DNA from: Conyzicola nivalis_A
GTDB lineage: Bacteria > Actinomycetota > Actinomycetes > Actinomycetales > Microbacteriaceae
Reading direction: 5' to 3'
Length of the DNA stretch: 64,000 nucleotides
Assembly: GCF_040548875.1 (NCBI RefSeq)
Contig: NZ_JBEPSJ010000001.1
Coordinates: 124,001-188,000, forward strand
Position 1 is the first letter of the stretch, and each line of letters opens with the position of its first letter. The position numbers were made by a program, and so were the translations under genes. The notes under the pieces are model-generated. The model did not search any database and had not been told where the DNA came from. It was given only the letters and a program-made list of their open reading frames with translations. Of the stretch, positions 8,933-18,681 are shown in pieces.

Positions 8933-9493
8933 ATGCGACCCTCGTTTCGACCGGCGGCAGTAGCTCTCGTGACGGTCGCTGCGCTGTCCGTGTCGGCGTG
9001 TGCGCCGCCTTCGCCGGCCAAGCCGCCCAGGCCTTCGCCGTCGAGCACCGCGCTCTTCGCCACCGACGAGGAGGCCTTGGCGGCGGCGGAGGAGGCGTAT
9101 CGGGAGTACCTGTCGGTCACCGACGCGATCCTGAGTGACGGAGGTTCGGATCCGGAGCGGTTGCTAGTCGTCGCATCGCAATCTGTATACGAAAAGCAGC
9201 TCCCCGGATATCGGCACGTTGCGGAAAATGGTTGGCGAGGTACTGGCACGACGCTGGTCGACAGCATTTCGATTCAAGATTTTCAGCCCATGTCCAAGAC
9301 ATCGCAGATAGTCATCCACGCCTGCGTCGATGTTTCGAATGTCGACGTCGTCGATTCGTCGGGCAGGTCCGTTGTGTCTCCATCGCGACCGGAAAGGACC
9401 CCATTCGAGGTGGCGTTCACCGCCGCCACATCTGATCGTTCGTTAGTGCTTTCAGGAGAAACGCCATGGTCGGGAAACGATTTCTGCGTGTAG
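8933..9493 (+). CDS. Putative secreted lipoprotein, unknown function
   Basis: A 186-residue protein starting at the ATG at 8933; an upstream TTG in frame would spoil the signal peptide. It has a type II signal peptide ending in the lipobox VSAC with Cys23, then a Pro-rich linker and a mostly polar domain with no motif I recognise. Its last 28 bases overlap the next gene, which encodes another exported protein, so the two are likely made together. Codon use in the second half (about 9170-9480) is clearly less GC-rich than in neighbouring genes. Confidence 0.75.
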   Translation: MRPSFRPAAVALVTVAALSVSACAPPSPAKPPRPSPSSTALFATDEEALAAAEEAYREYLSVTDAILSDGGSDPERLLVVASQSVYEKQLPGYRHVAENGWRGTGTTLVDSISIQDFQPMSKTSQIVIHACVDVSNVDVVDSSGRSVVSPSRPERTPFEVAFTAATSDRSLVLSGETPWSGNDFCV

Positions 9494-10305
9494 CAGCTTC
9501 TTGCTTGACGATCCTTCTACAGCTAGCTGTCGCGACCGTCATTCAAGCGCCGCTCGATGCAGCGCCATTTTGCTCTGACATTGTTAGGCGAACGGTTGGG
9601 TGCCCTACTGGCGGTGCAGCCATCGGAGACGGAGTCGTGAACCTCGGCGGCTCTCAGACGAAACCCGGCACCCCCGGCACCTACGACCCTTCCATCCCCG
9701 TCGACCCGTCGAAGATGACCGCGGCCGAACGCGACGCGTGGGACGCGGCCCGCGCACAGTACGCCGCCGCGAACGGCCTCCCGTACCGCGATTCCTTCGT
9801 TGTGAGAAGTCCTGCAACGACCCCGGTCACCCTCGACGACATCGCGAGTTTCCGCCCGACGGTCGGAATCAACATGATGGAACCGAACGGGTGGATGGTC
9901 GTGGGGCTGCCCACCAATTTCTACGCGTCGACGGCGGCGCACGTCGTCGACGGCACGCTGCTGGGATTCCCTGCATCGGTGCGTTTCAGTCCGGTCTCGT
10001 GGCGCTGGACGTACGGCGACGGCTCCAGCCGAGCTAGCGCGACCGGCGGAGCCACCTGGGCGGCCTTGGGACTCCCCGAATTCGAGCCCACAGCAACCAG
10101 CCACGTATTCAGCACCCCCGGCACCTTTACCATCCAGCTGACGGTCTCCTTCGCCGCCGAGTATCGATTCGGCGGCCCTACCTGGGTTCCCATCGCGGGC
10201 ACGTTGGCAGTTCCCTCCAATCCCATAGTCGCGACCGCTGGAGACGCGCAGACCGTCCTCGTCGCTCGCGATTGCGTCGCCAACCCCCAAGGCATGGGCT
10301 GCTGA
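9466..10305 (+). CDS. Secreted protein with PKD-like domain
   Basis: A 279-residue exported protein with a cleavable signal peptide (about residues 1-30). The C-terminal third contains W-T-Y-G-D-G-S followed by HVFSTPGTFTIQLTV, the pattern of a PKD/immunoglobulin-like beta-sandwich, and the last residue is Cys. PKD domains usually serve in cell-surface or extracellular contacts. It overlaps the lipoprotein gene before it. The first 150 bases are unusually AT-rich for this genome. Function unknown. Confidence 0.7.
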   Translation: MVGKRFLRVAASCLTILLQLAVATVIQAPLDAAPFCSDIVRRTVGCPTGGAAIGDGVVNLGGSQTKPGTPGTYDPSIPVDPSKMTAAERDAWDAARAQYAAANGLPYRDSFVVRSPATTPVTLDDIASFRPTVGINMMEPNGWMVVGLPTNFYASTAAHVVDGTLLGFPASVRFSPVSWRWTYGDGSSRASATGGATWAALGLPEFEPTATSHVFSTPGTFTIQLTVSFAAEYRFGGPTWVPIAGTLAVPSNPIVATAGDAQTVLVARDCVANPQGMGC

Positions 10306-10500
10306 CAGTGGTGGAGCCACTGATCGACGATCGACGATCGGGTGCGGCTGACCCGTGCCGCTGTGCCGCTTTCTTCGGTCTTCGAAGGGACCAAACAGAG
10401 CCGGAAAAGGAGGAGAATAGAACTGCGGTTTGCTCCCAGCGCAGACATAGATAACGCCCAGCTTCGCGGGAGATGCTTACTGCGCTGGAAGGAGCACCCG

Positions 10501-11943
10501 ATGACCGACACCCCCGAGATCCCCGAAACCCCCTCGAACGCAACGCCCGCAGCACCCCCGACGCCCCCGACGCCCCCGGTACCTCGTGCACTCTCCGAGG
10601 CACCCGCTCAGTCCACTCAGCCGCTTCCCGACTATGCGGCATCCGCGCCGACACCTCCGTCGGCAGCCGGTTCCGCGAACGCGCCCGCCGCTGAGTCCGC
10701 GAACGCCAATGCCGGCGCCTCGTTCCGACGCACCAAGCCCGTTCTGCTCGTCGCCGCTCTCGCGGTCGGCGCCCTCGTCGGCGGAGTCGCCGGCGGCGGC
10801 ATCGTGCTCGCGTTGAACGGCGACTCGTCGAACTCGTCGGTCTCGGCCAACACGACCCCCGCGAACATCACGGTCAACAACCCCGACAACGCCACCACCG
10901 TCACCGCAGTGGCGGCCAAGGCGACACCTTCGGTCGTCACGATCTCCGCCAAGTCCAGCGACTCCGGCGGAACCGGCTCCGGTGTCATCATCAGCGACGA
11001 CGGCTACGTGCTCACGAACACCCACGTCGTCACCCTCGACGGCGCAACGGGCGACGCGGCCATCTCGGTGCAGACCAACGATGGACGTCTGTTCACCGCC
11101 AAGCTCATCGGCACAGACCCGATCTCCGACCTCGCCGTCATCAAGATCGACGACGCCACAGACCTCCAGCCGGCTTCGTTCGCCGACTCGAGCAAGCTCA
11201 ACGTGGGCGACACCGCCATCGCGATCGGTGCACCCCTCGGGCTCTCCGGCACCGTCACCGACGGCATCGTGAGCGCGATCAACCGCAGCATCACGATCGC
11301 CTCTTCCGCAGCCCCGGACAACAGCGAGATAGCTCCGGATACGACCACGCCCGGACAGCAGAGCCCCTTCGAGTTCCTCCTTCCCGAGCGGGAAGAGGAG
11401 CAGTCCGCTCCCAGCCAGTCGTCGTCGACGATCTCCCTCGCGGTGATCCAGACCGACGCTGCGATCAACCCCGGCAACTCGGGCGGCGCGCTCCTGAACG
11501 CCGACGGCGAAGTGATCGGCATCAACGTCGCGATCGCCAGCGCCGGCGGCTCCTCTGCCGCATCGCAGGCCGGTAGCATCGGTGTCGGCTTCGCGATCCC
11601 GGCGAACCTCGCAGAGCGCGTCTCGAAGGAGATCATCGAGAACGGGGCGGCCTCTCACGGCCTCCTGGGTGCGACCATCGGCAACGTGACCGACGAGGCC
11701 ACCCCAGCCTCGGGTGCCTCGGTCGGAGCGACGGTGCGCGAGATCTCCGCCGGAGGCGCCGCAGAAGCCGCCGGTCTCAAGACCGGCGACATCATCACCG
11801 GAATCGACGGCCTCCCGGTCACCAATGCGACCGACCTCACCGCCCAGGTGCGCGCCCTAGCCGGCGGCGCCAAGACGACCATCACGTACGTGCGTGGTGG
11901 CGAGGCGACGACGGTCGACGTGACCCTCGGCACCCTCAAGTAG
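10501..11943 (+). CDS. HtrA/DegP-type trypsin-like serine protease with PDZ domain
   Basis: Membrane-anchored envelope protease of 480 residues for protein quality control. The start is the ATG at 10501, preceded by GGAAGGA; the frame is open further upstream but has no ribosome site. An N-terminal Pro/Ala-rich cytoplasmic tail (1-75) is followed by one membrane helix (about 80-102), a trypsin-like domain with His175 (NTHVV), Asp210 (SDLAVIK) and Ser327 (NPGNSGGALL), and a C-terminal PDZ domain (about 375-475). A polar Ser/Pro/Glu insert sits between Asp and Ser. The architecture matches actinobacterial HtrA/PepD proteins. Confidence 0.9.
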   Translation: MTDTPEIPETPSNATPAAPPTPPTPPVPRALSEAPAQSTQPLPDYAASAPTPPSAAGSANAPAAESANANAGASFRRTKPVLLVAALAVGALVGGVAGGGIVLALNGDSSNSSVSANTTPANITVNNPDNATTVTAVAAKATPSVVTISAKSSDSGGTGSGVIISDDGYVLTNTHVVTLDGATGDAAISVQTNDGRLFTAKLIGTDPISDLAVIKIDDATDLQPASFADSSKLNVGDTAIAIGAPLGLSGTVTDGIVSAINRSITIASSAAPDNSEIAPDTTTPGQQSPFEFLLPEREEEQSAPSQSSSTISLAVIQTDAAINPGNSGGALLNADGEVIGINVAIASAGGSSAASQAGSIGVGFAIPANLAERVSKEIIENGAASHGLLGATIGNVTDEATPASGASVGATVREISAGGAAEAAGLKTGDIITGIDGLPVTNATDLTAQVRALAGGAKTTITYVRGGEATTVDVTLGTLK

Positions 11944-11952
11944 CCGATCCGG

Positions 11953-11990
11953 GTGAGGGGCACGGGCGCACAGCGCACCGTGTCCCTCAC
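11953..11990 (+). terminator. Hairpin after the HtrA-like gene
   Basis: Thirteen-base arms (GTGAGGGGCACGG and CCGTGTCCCTCAC, one G:T wobble) separated by a 12-base loop lie 9 bases after the protease stop. There is no long T-run, as is common in high-GC actinobacteria. Probable transcription terminator separating this gene from the glycosyltransferase gene. Confidence 0.6.
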
Positions 11991-12057
11991 TCGTTAAAGC
12001 CCAGCATCGGCGGCTGATAGGCTCGACCGACCCGCCCCAGCACGAGTATTGGACCAC

Positions 12058-13107
12058 ATGGCCGCCACGGCAGACACGCTTCCCGGAGTCTCATACGTGA
12101 TGCCCGTGCTCAACGAGGCGCTCTACATCGAGACCGCGATCACCACCGTCTTGGCGCAGGACTACGCCGGCGAGAAGGAACTGATCCTCGCTCTCGGACC
12201 GTCGACGGATGGCACGGACGATATAGTCGATCGCCTCGCGGCGGCCGACCCACGCATCAGCACTGTGCACAACCCGGAGACCGATATCCCGGTCGGCCTC
12301 AACCTCGCCATCCGCGCGAGCAAGCACTCGATCATCGTGCGCGTCGACGCGCACTCGGAGCTCGAACCCGGCTACACCAGCCGGGCCATCGAGACCCTCG
12401 GCCGCACCAAGGCCGCCAACGTGGGCGGCATCATGCACGCCCGCGGCAAGACCCCGTTCCAGACCGCCGCCGCGCGCGGTTACAACAGCCGGTTCGGGCT
12501 CGGCGGCGCCCGGTACCACGGCAGCGGCGAGGAGGGGGCGGCGGAATCCGCCTACCTCGGAGTCTTCCGCCGCGAGGTTCTCGAAGAGGTCGGGTACTTC
12601 GACGAGTCCATCCGACGCGGCGAAGACTGGGAACTCAACCTGCGCATCCGCGCGGCCGGCCACACCGTCTGGTTCGACCCGGCGCTCAAGGTGACCTACT
12701 GGCCGCGCGAGAGCTGGAACAAGCTCGCCCGGCAGTTCTGCGCGACGGGGATCTGGCGCGGCGAGCTTGTGCGCCGCTACCGCGGACGCAACCCGTGGCG
12801 CTTCTTCGTGCCGCCCCTGCTCGTGCTCAACGTGCTCGCGAGTGTGATCCTCCTCGTATTGCAGGTCACCGGCGTGGTGAGCGGATGGCCGAGCGCTCTC
12901 GCATCCGTCGTCTATTTCGGCCCGGCCGCCTATATCCTGCTGGTGCTCTGGCTGGCCTTCGTCGCCGACCGCGGTGCGAAGCCGCTCGACCGCTGGTTCT
13001 TCGTGGTCGTGCTGCCCACGATGCACCTGAGCTGGGGCGTGGGCTTCATCATCGGCGTGCTGCGCGGCGCACGGGGCACCGTCGACACCTCGCGCACCGA
13101 GATCTAG
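12058..13107 (+). CDS. Family 2 glycosyltransferase with C-terminal membrane segments
   Basis: A 349-residue GT2 enzyme resembling succinoglycan glycosyltransferase ExoA. The N-terminal GT-A domain begins SYVMPVLNEALYIETAI and has the acidic metal/nucleotide segment RVDAHSELEPGY and the acceptor-site RRGEDWELNLR. Three hydrophobic segments follow from about residue 250 on. It would transfer a sugar from a nucleotide donor during synthesis of a cell-surface polymer, at the inner face of the membrane. A TTG nine bases upstream is an alternative start. It opens the surface-polymer region. Confidence 0.85.
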   Translation: MAATADTLPGVSYVMPVLNEALYIETAITTVLAQDYAGEKELILALGPSTDGTDDIVDRLAAADPRISTVHNPETDIPVGLNLAIRASKHSIIVRVDAHSELEPGYTSRAIETLGRTKAANVGGIMHARGKTPFQTAAARGYNSRFGLGGARYHGSGEEGAAESAYLGVFRREVLEEVGYFDESIRRGEDWELNLRIRAAGHTVWFDPALKVTYWPRESWNKLARQFCATGIWRGELVRRYRGRNPWRFFVPPLLVLNVLASVILLVLQVTGVVSGWPSALASVVYFGPAAYILLVLWLAFVADRGAKPLDRWFFVVVLPTMHLSWGVGFIIGVLRGARGTVDTSRTEI

Positions 13108-13114
13108 CCGAGAC

Positions 13115-14635
13115 CTAGCCGACAGCCTTACGCGCCAGCAGCCGCACCACGACGCGCGACGCCGACCGTCCGTCGTCGAGCGGGTTGAAGCGGGCCTGCC
13201 AGGCGCGGTACTTCTCGGCGTAGCGGGCGCTCACCGCCTCGCGGTCGAGCACGAGCCGCACGAGCTCCGCGGCGTCTTGCACGACGGGGCCGGGCGCTGC
13301 CTCGTCGAGGTCGAAGTAGAAGCCGCGCAACTGCTCGCGGTAGTGCTCGAGGTCGGGCGCGAAGAAGAACATCGGCTTGCCGGTGACGCTGTAGTCGAAC
13401 ATGACCGACGAGTAGTCGGTGATGAGGGCGTCGGCGACGAGGAAGAGCTCGGAGACGTCGGGGTAGCCGGTCACGTCGAGCACGTTGCTGGCTCGTACGT
13501 CGCGACCGGGCCGCAGCGTGCGGGAGTGCCCGCGGATCAGCGTCACGTAGCCGGGCCCGAGCGCGTCGGTGAACGCGGCGACCTCGAGGTGGTCGATGTG
13601 TTCGGGGCGGTCGTCGCGCCAGGTGGGGGCGTAGAGCAGCACGGTGACGCCTTCGGCGATTCCGAGTCGGGCGCGGACGGCCGCACCGTCGCCGGAGACG
13701 AGCGTGTCGTCGCGCGGGTACCCCTCCTGCCAGATCGGCCCGAGGTAGGCGTACGCCGAGCGGAACACCGAGGTGCTGTGCGGGTTCTGCGCCAGCAGGA
13801 TGCTCCACCGGCCGCGCTCGCGGATCGTGGCCAGCGCGGTGCGCAGGCCGACGCCGGGGCGGCCGAGTGCGATCTTCTTCAGCGGGGTGCCGTGCCAGGT
13901 CTGCAGCACCGTCTGGAACGAACGCTTGCGGAACCGGTTGCGAAGCCAGTCGTTCACGACGAGCAGACGAGCAGAGCCGCGGATGCGCCACCACTCCGCG
14001 CTCCCCTCGATGAGCGCGATGGAACCCTCGGGCACAGGCACCGACGCGTCGACGACGCTCCAGTAGCGGGCGATGTCGGGGCGGGTCGACGCGAACTCGC
14101 GATCGAGCGCGAGCGGGTTGCACGTCGCGCTCTGCCCGTAGAAGCTCTCGAAGAACACCGCGTTCAGCGGGGCGCGTTTCGTGGTGCGGTAGTCGAGCTC
14201 GAGTGCAGTCTGGCGCTCGACGCCGCGCTCGTCGTCCGCCAACGGGGGCGAGAGCTCGAGCGTGAGCACGTGCGCCGTGGCGGCGAGTTCGAAGCGGAAC
14301 GCTCCGGGCACGAGCGACGCCTCGGGCAGCGGCGCGGAGACCGTGACGGGCACGTCGACGCCGGACTCGTCGGCGAGAGCCAACGTGTACCGACCTGAGG
14401 GCGGAGGCAGGAGATGTCCGCCCCAGCGCGAGGCCAAGAGCGGGAATGAGGCGCGCCAGCCGTCGTCCGACACCTCGACGACAGCGACGAGGTCCTGGCG
14501 GGGTCCGCGCAACACCGCCGATGGGGGCGCGCCGGTGCCGGCCAGCTCGAGGCTGGGCTCGGAGCCCCGTGCCACGACGATCGAGTCGATCGTCACGGCG
14601 TTCGCAGGGGATCCGGCGGGAGGCGTCGCAGTCAT
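13115..14635 (-). CDS. CDP-glycerol glycerophosphotransferase family protein
   Basis: A 506-residue TagB/TagF-like enzyme of teichoic-acid-type polymer synthesis, expected to work on lipid-linked substrate at the inner membrane face. The C-terminal catalytic half carries the family motifs QTWHGTPLKK, LLYAPTWRDD, the RGHSRT segment and ALITDYSSVMFDYSVTGKP. The first 150 or so residues are an extra beta-rich domain not needed for catalysis in known members. Its ATG overlaps the stop of the related gene upstream (ATGA), so the two are co-translated. The donor could be CDP-glycerol or another CDP-polyol. Confidence 0.85.
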   Translation of the reverse strand: MTATPPAGSPANAVTIDSIVVARGSEPSLELAGTGAPPSAVLRGPRQDLVAVVEVSDDGWRASFPLLASRWGGHLLPPPSGRYTLALADESGVDVPVTVSAPLPEASLVPGAFRFELAATAHVLTLELSPPLADDERGVERQTALELDYRTTKRAPLNAVFFESFYGQSATCNPLALDREFASTRPDIARYWSVVDASVPVPEGSIALIEGSAEWWRIRGSARLLVVNDWLRNRFRKRSFQTVLQTWHGTPLKKIALGRPGVGLRTALATIRERGRWSILLAQNPHSTSVFRSAYAYLGPIWQEGYPRDDTLVSGDGAAVRARLGIAEGVTVLLYAPTWRDDRPEHIDHLEVAAFTDALGPGYVTLIRGHSRTLRPGRDVRASNVLDVTGYPDVSELFLVADALITDYSSVMFDYSVTGKPMFFFAPDLEHYREQLRGFYFDLDEAAPGPVVQDAAELVRLVLDREAVSARYAEKYRAWQARFNPLDDGRSASRVVVRLLARKAVG

Positions 14636-15897
14636 TCGTGCTCTTTCAGCCGGGTGGTTATCTCCCGATACACTCTGTCAGTATTCAGGCCGTCCCGGTA
14701 CGCGTGGTGCGCCGTGGCGAGGCTCTCGCTGTGCTCGGCGAGGCGTTTGCGGGTGGCCGGCGCGGTGTCTGCTCGCTCGATCAGGTCGAGCGCCTCGCTC
14801 CAGGAGGCGGTCTCGGAACCTCCGCTGAACGTCGGGTAGGCGACGTACAGGCCGCGGCTTGCCGTGTACGCGTCGACGTCGGGGGCTAGGAAGACGATCG
14901 GCCGCCCGGTGAGCGCGAAGTCGTAGGCGATCGACGAGTAGTCGGTGATCAGCATGTCCACCGCGGGCAGTGCCGGTGTCACGTCGGTGCACAGTCGCGA
15001 GTCGAACAGCAGCACACGGTCGCTGAACGCCGGCCCCGCGGCGTAGTCGCCCACGCCGTGCGGGTGCGGGCGCACGAGCAGGATCGAGTCGCTCGCGTCG
15101 AGAAGCGCGGCGATGCGCCGCCACTCGTCGTCGGTCGGTATGCCGGGGTCTGCCTCGCCGTCACGCCACGTGGGGGCGTAGAGCAGGATGCGACTGTCGG
15201 ATGGCGCGATCCCCAGCCGCTCGAAGACCAGCGCGCGGGCAGCCGCCGACCGCTCCGCGTCCTCGCCGCGCAGCAGCACGTCGTCGCGCGGGTCGCCGGT
15301 CACGACGACCCGGTCGTTGGGCAGGTCGAACGCGGTGCGCAGCCGACGGGCGGAGACCTCGGATGCCGCGGGGAGGATGTCGATGGACCTCGCGGCCCTG
15401 CGGTACATGAGCCGCAGCATCCTCCGCAGCAGCGCGGAATCCGGCAGCAGCCGCGTGCGCAGCGTCTCTGCCGAGTCGAGGTTGATGCGTTTGAGCGGGA
15501 TGCCGTGCCAGAGCTGCACCACGAAGCCGCCGGTGATGCCGTAGCGATTGGCGTCGCCGAAACCGTGGGTGACCACGATCACCCGCGCACGCAGGGTGGC
15601 CCAGAGGCCCTGGCGCGACGACTTGAGCACCGCGGGGATCGAGAGGCGCGCGGCGGTCGCCAGATCGGACTCGTCTCGGGCCAGCCAGAGGAGGCGGCGC
15701 CCCGGTCGCTCCCGCTCGGCTACACGGTAGAGCGCGAGGGCGCCTTCGCCGATGCCCGGACCCGACCCGAACACCCAGAGGTCGCGGCGGCGGGGCACCA
15801 GCAGGCTCGCGACGGCGCCGAGCGCGTACCCCGGAAGGGCGAGCAGCTTCTTCGCGTTGCCCGCGGCGAAGGTGATTGCAGGCGTGGTCTCAGGCAC
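14632..15897 (-). CDS. CDP-glycerol glycerophosphotransferase family protein
   Basis: A second TagB/TagF-like transferase (421 residues), first gene of the minus-strand pair. It shows QLWHGIPLKRINL, LLYAPTWRDGE, VRPHPHG and LITDYSSIAYDFALTGRP in the usual order. It lacks the extra N-terminal domain of its partner. Two different transferases in tandem suggest separate primer and polymer-extension steps, as TagB and TagF do in Bacillus, but roles cannot be assigned from sequence. Confidence 0.85.
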   Translation of the reverse strand: MPETTPAITFAAGNAKKLLALPGYALGAVASLLVPRRRDLWVFGSGPGIGEGALALYRVAERERPGRRLLWLARDESDLATAARLSIPAVLKSSRQGLWATLRARVIVVTHGFGDANRYGITGGFVVQLWHGIPLKRINLDSAETLRTRLLPDSALLRRMLRLMYRRAARSIDILPAASEVSARRLRTAFDLPNDRVVVTGDPRDDVLLRGEDAERSAAARALVFERLGIAPSDSRILLYAPTWRDGEADPGIPTDDEWRRIAALLDASDSILLVRPHPHGVGDYAAGPAFSDRVLLFDSRLCTDVTPALPAVDMLITDYSSIAYDFALTGRPIVFLAPDVDAYTASRGLYVAYPTFSGGSETASWSEALDLIERADTAPATRKRLAEHSESLATAHHAYRDGLNTDRVYREITTRLKEHE

Positions 15898-15969
15898 ACC
15901 CGAGCGTAACAGCCGAGCGTGTGTCGGGTATCAGGTGGGTAACGGTCGGCCCCGAACTGGGGTTCACAC

Positions 15970-17292
15970 ATGCGACCCTGTTTTAATCGGGGAGTGCCAC
16001 TCCTCAAAGACGTCAGGGCCGCTCGTCGAGTGCTCCGCAACATCCTCCGTTCCCGCCGCGCCCGCGCCGAACTCGCCCGTCGCCTTCCGAGCGTGCCGAG
16101 GCCCGCGGACAAGAGCGTCGATGTCGTGGTCTACTTCGCCGACACCCGGGTGAACCTGTACCAGATCCGGCAGTGGTACGCGCCGCTGGCCGAGCTGTCG
16201 AAGACGCGCCCGGTCACGATCATCGCCCGGTCTCCCGGCACGATGCTCACACTGCTCGACGAGTCGCCGGTGCCCGTCGTGTACCTGCGCCAGGTCGCCG
16301 ACCTCGAGCGGTTCATCCAGTCGCAGGACATCAAGATGGTGTTCTACGTGAACCAGAACACCAAGAACTTCCAGATGTTCCGCTACGGCCGCATGTGGCA
16401 CGTTTTCATCAACCACGGTGAGAGCGACAAGATGTACATGACGACCAACCAGTTCAAGGCCTACGACAAGAGCCTGATAGCCGGAGACGCGGCACGCGAC
16501 CGGCTCAGCCGCAAGCTCTGGGACTTCGACCTCGACCGCAAGACCATCTCGATCGGACGCCCGCAGGCGGACCACTTCGCCGGGGCCCTTCCGTACCCCG
16601 CCGACGACCGCACCGTCGTGCTGTACGCGCCCACCTGGGAAGGCGACCGGGCATCTGCCGCCTACGGGTCGATCGCCAGCCACGGCGTGACGCTCGTCGC
16701 CGCCCTGCTCGCCACGGGCACGCACCGCGTGCTCTACCGCCCGCACCCCCGCAGCGGAGTCATCGACCCCGCCTACGGCGCAGCCAACCAGCAGATCATC
16801 GCCGCCATCGCCGCAGCGAACGCCGCAGACCCGTCGGCACACCACATCTTCGACGACGGAAACGAACTGGGCTGGCAACTGTCGGGGGCGGATGTCGCGA
16901 TCTCCGACGTGTCGGCCATGGTCTACGATCGCCTCGCCACTGGTAAGCCGCTCGTCGTGACCCGTCCGCTCTCTGCGCTCGCGGACGTCGACGAGGGCGG
17001 CTACCTCGGCGACTGCGAGTGGCTTGACGCAGACGCCGCCGGCGACATCGTGGCGATCGTCGACCGCGTGCAGAACAGCGACGAGGCGAGGCAGAAGCTC
17101 ACCTTCTGGGTCGAGCGCCACTTCGGCGACACCACCCCCGGGGCCGCGACCGCGCGCTTCCACGGAGCCGTCGAGCAGCTCGTCGCCGACTGGGAGCGCA
17201 ACGCGCTGCTGCACGCCGACGATGCGGCGGCGAGCGAGCCGGCACCGTTCGACGACGACGACGACGAGGACTCGATCGGCGACAACGACTGA
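15970..17292 (+). CDS. Divergent CDP-glycerol-transferase-like protein
   Basis: A 440-residue protein sharing the later family motifs VLYAPTWEGDR, RPHPRSG and DVAISDVSAMVYDRLATGKP. The HGTPLKK motif is replaced by INHGESDKMY, so it is a divergent member and may use another donor or acceptor. An acidic tail (runs of Asp) ends the protein. The ATG at 15970 is preferred; a GTG at 15994 is possible. It is divergent from the two related genes on the other strand, with 72 bases between starts, so a shared promoter region is likely. Confidence 0.78.
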   Translation: MRPCFNRGVPLLKDVRAARRVLRNILRSRRARAELARRLPSVPRPADKSVDVVVYFADTRVNLYQIRQWYAPLAELSKTRPVTIIARSPGTMLTLLDESPVPVVYLRQVADLERFIQSQDIKMVFYVNQNTKNFQMFRYGRMWHVFINHGESDKMYMTTNQFKAYDKSLIAGDAARDRLSRKLWDFDLDRKTISIGRPQADHFAGALPYPADDRTVVLYAPTWEGDRASAAYGSIASHGVTLVAALLATGTHRVLYRPHPRSGVIDPAYGAANQQIIAAIAAANAADPSAHHIFDDGNELGWQLSGADVAISDVSAMVYDRLATGKPLVVTRPLSALADVDEGGYLGDCEWLDADAAGDIVAIVDRVQNSDEARQKLTFWVERHFGDTTPGAATARFHGAVEQLVADWERNALLHADDAAASEPAPFDDDDDEDSIGDND

Positions 17293-17322
17293 CCGGCACG
17301 CGCCCGACAGACACCGGGCGGC

Positions 17323-17598
17323 TCAGAAGCTCACCCGCCACAGGTACTCGTCTCCGTTCGGGCGAAACCAGCGCACGATGACCACGGAGTTGCGACTCAG
17401 GTCATGACCCTGCGCGGAGAACGCGACGATGCCGCCTGGCAGCACCCGCCTGGTGCTGATCGGTAGCATCAGACCCGAGCCGAGGAGGCTCAGCCGAACG
17501 CTGTCGAGGGTCTCGGCGCTGCGGTTGACGAGGTAGTAGCGGAAGGGCGCGCGAGACCGGTCGACGACGAACGGAACGCGATAGGCGAGTGGTTGCAT
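17323..17598 (-). CDS. Small conserved-looking hypothetical protein
   Basis: A 91-residue soluble protein with alternating hydrophobic residues typical of a small beta-sandwich, an ATG start and normal codon use. No signal peptide or catalytic motif is visible and the family was not recognised. It lies between convergent and divergent neighbours, so it is probably a single-gene unit. Confidence 0.55.
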   Translation of the reverse strand: MQPLAYRVPFVVDRSRAPFRYYLVNRSAETLDSVRLSLLGSGLMLPISTRRVLPGGIVAFSAQGHDLSRNSVVIVRWFRPNGDEYLWRVSF

Positions 17599-17697
17599 GG
17601 CGGCACGGTAGGTTGCGCCAACGACCTATTCGGCGGCGCTGTGCAAGCCCTTCGGCGCGATTAATTTGTGGGGGAGAGGCGGCGTAACGTCGAGCGC

Positions 17698-18669
17698 ATG
17701 CCACGACTGAGACGAAGCAACCTCACCGCGCCCGGGCTGGGGCGGGTGCGCCGCGGCCGGGGATTCTCTGTGCGCGACGCCCGCGGGCTCGCCGTGAAGG
17801 ACCCGGCGACGGTCGAGCGCGTCGACGCTCTCGCCATCCCGCCGGCGTGGGAAGACGTCTGGATCGCCCCGCACCCCAACAGCCACATCCAGGCGACCGG
17901 GGTGGACGAGGCAGGCCGCCGCCAGTACATCTACCACTCGTTCTGGCGCGAGAAGAAGGACAAGGCGAAGTTCGACCGCGCGCTCGAGCTGTGCGAGGCA
18001 CTGCCCAACGCGCGCCGCAAGGTCACCTCCGACCTGCGCGGCGACGGGCCGACCCGTTCGCGCGTGCTCGCGGGTGCGTTCCGAATGCTCGACACCGGGG
18101 CTCTCCGAGTCGGTTCCGAGCGTTACGCGCAGACCAACGGCAGCCACGGACTGTCGACGCTCCTCTGCGCGCACGCGAAGGTGAGCGGCACGACCATCAC
18201 GCTCAAGTTCCCGGCGAAGAGCGGTCAGGAATGGAGCTCGGAGATCACCGACGTCGACCTCGCGGCCCTGCTTTCCTCGTTGAAGCGCCGCGGGCCCACC
18301 GCGCGACTGCTCGCCTATCGCGATGACGACGGCGAGTGGCATCCGGTCTCCGCGGAGGAGATCAACGCCTACCTGCGCGAGCGCACCGGCGGGGAGTTCT
18401 CGGCCAAGGACTTCCGCACGCTCCGGGGCACGGTCGCGGCGGCGCTCAGCCTCGCGAAGCACGGCCCGGAGGCCACTCGGTCGAAGCGCAATCGGGCGCT
18501 CGCCCAGGCGATGCGTGACGCGGCCGCCGTGCTCGGCAACACCCCGTCGATCGCGAAGAAGAGCTACGTCGACCCGCGGGTCGTCGAGAAGTACCGTCGC
18601 GGCAAGACCATCGACGCGGCGCGACCCGATTCGGCCGAGACGCAGCTGCGCGAGCTTCTCGGCGGGTGA
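17698..18669 (+). CDS. DNA topoisomerase IB (eukaryotic/poxvirus type)
   Basis: Relaxes supercoiled DNA through a 3'-phosphotyrosyl intermediate, acting on the nucleoid. The 323-residue protein starts at the ATG at 17698. It has the N-terminal segment ending in IPPAWEDVWI, the catalytic core with RVGSERYAQTNGSHGLSTL, and the nucleophile Tyr290 in KKSYVDPRVV close to the C terminus, all typical of bacterial topoisomerase IB. It stands alone between unrelated genes. Confidence 0.92.
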   Translation: MPRLRRSNLTAPGLGRVRRGRGFSVRDARGLAVKDPATVERVDALAIPPAWEDVWIAPHPNSHIQATGVDEAGRRQYIYHSFWREKKDKAKFDRALELCEALPNARRKVTSDLRGDGPTRSRVLAGAFRMLDTGALRVGSERYAQTNGSHGLSTLLCAHAKVSGTTITLKFPAKSGQEWSSEITDVDLAALLSSLKRRGPTARLLAYRDDDGEWHPVSAEEINAYLRERTGGEFSAKDFRTLRGTVAAALSLAKHGPEATRSKRNRALAQAMRDAAAVLGNTPSIAKKSYVDPRVVEKYRRGKTIDAARPDSAETQLRELLGG

Positions 18670-18681
18670 ACCGGACGGGCT

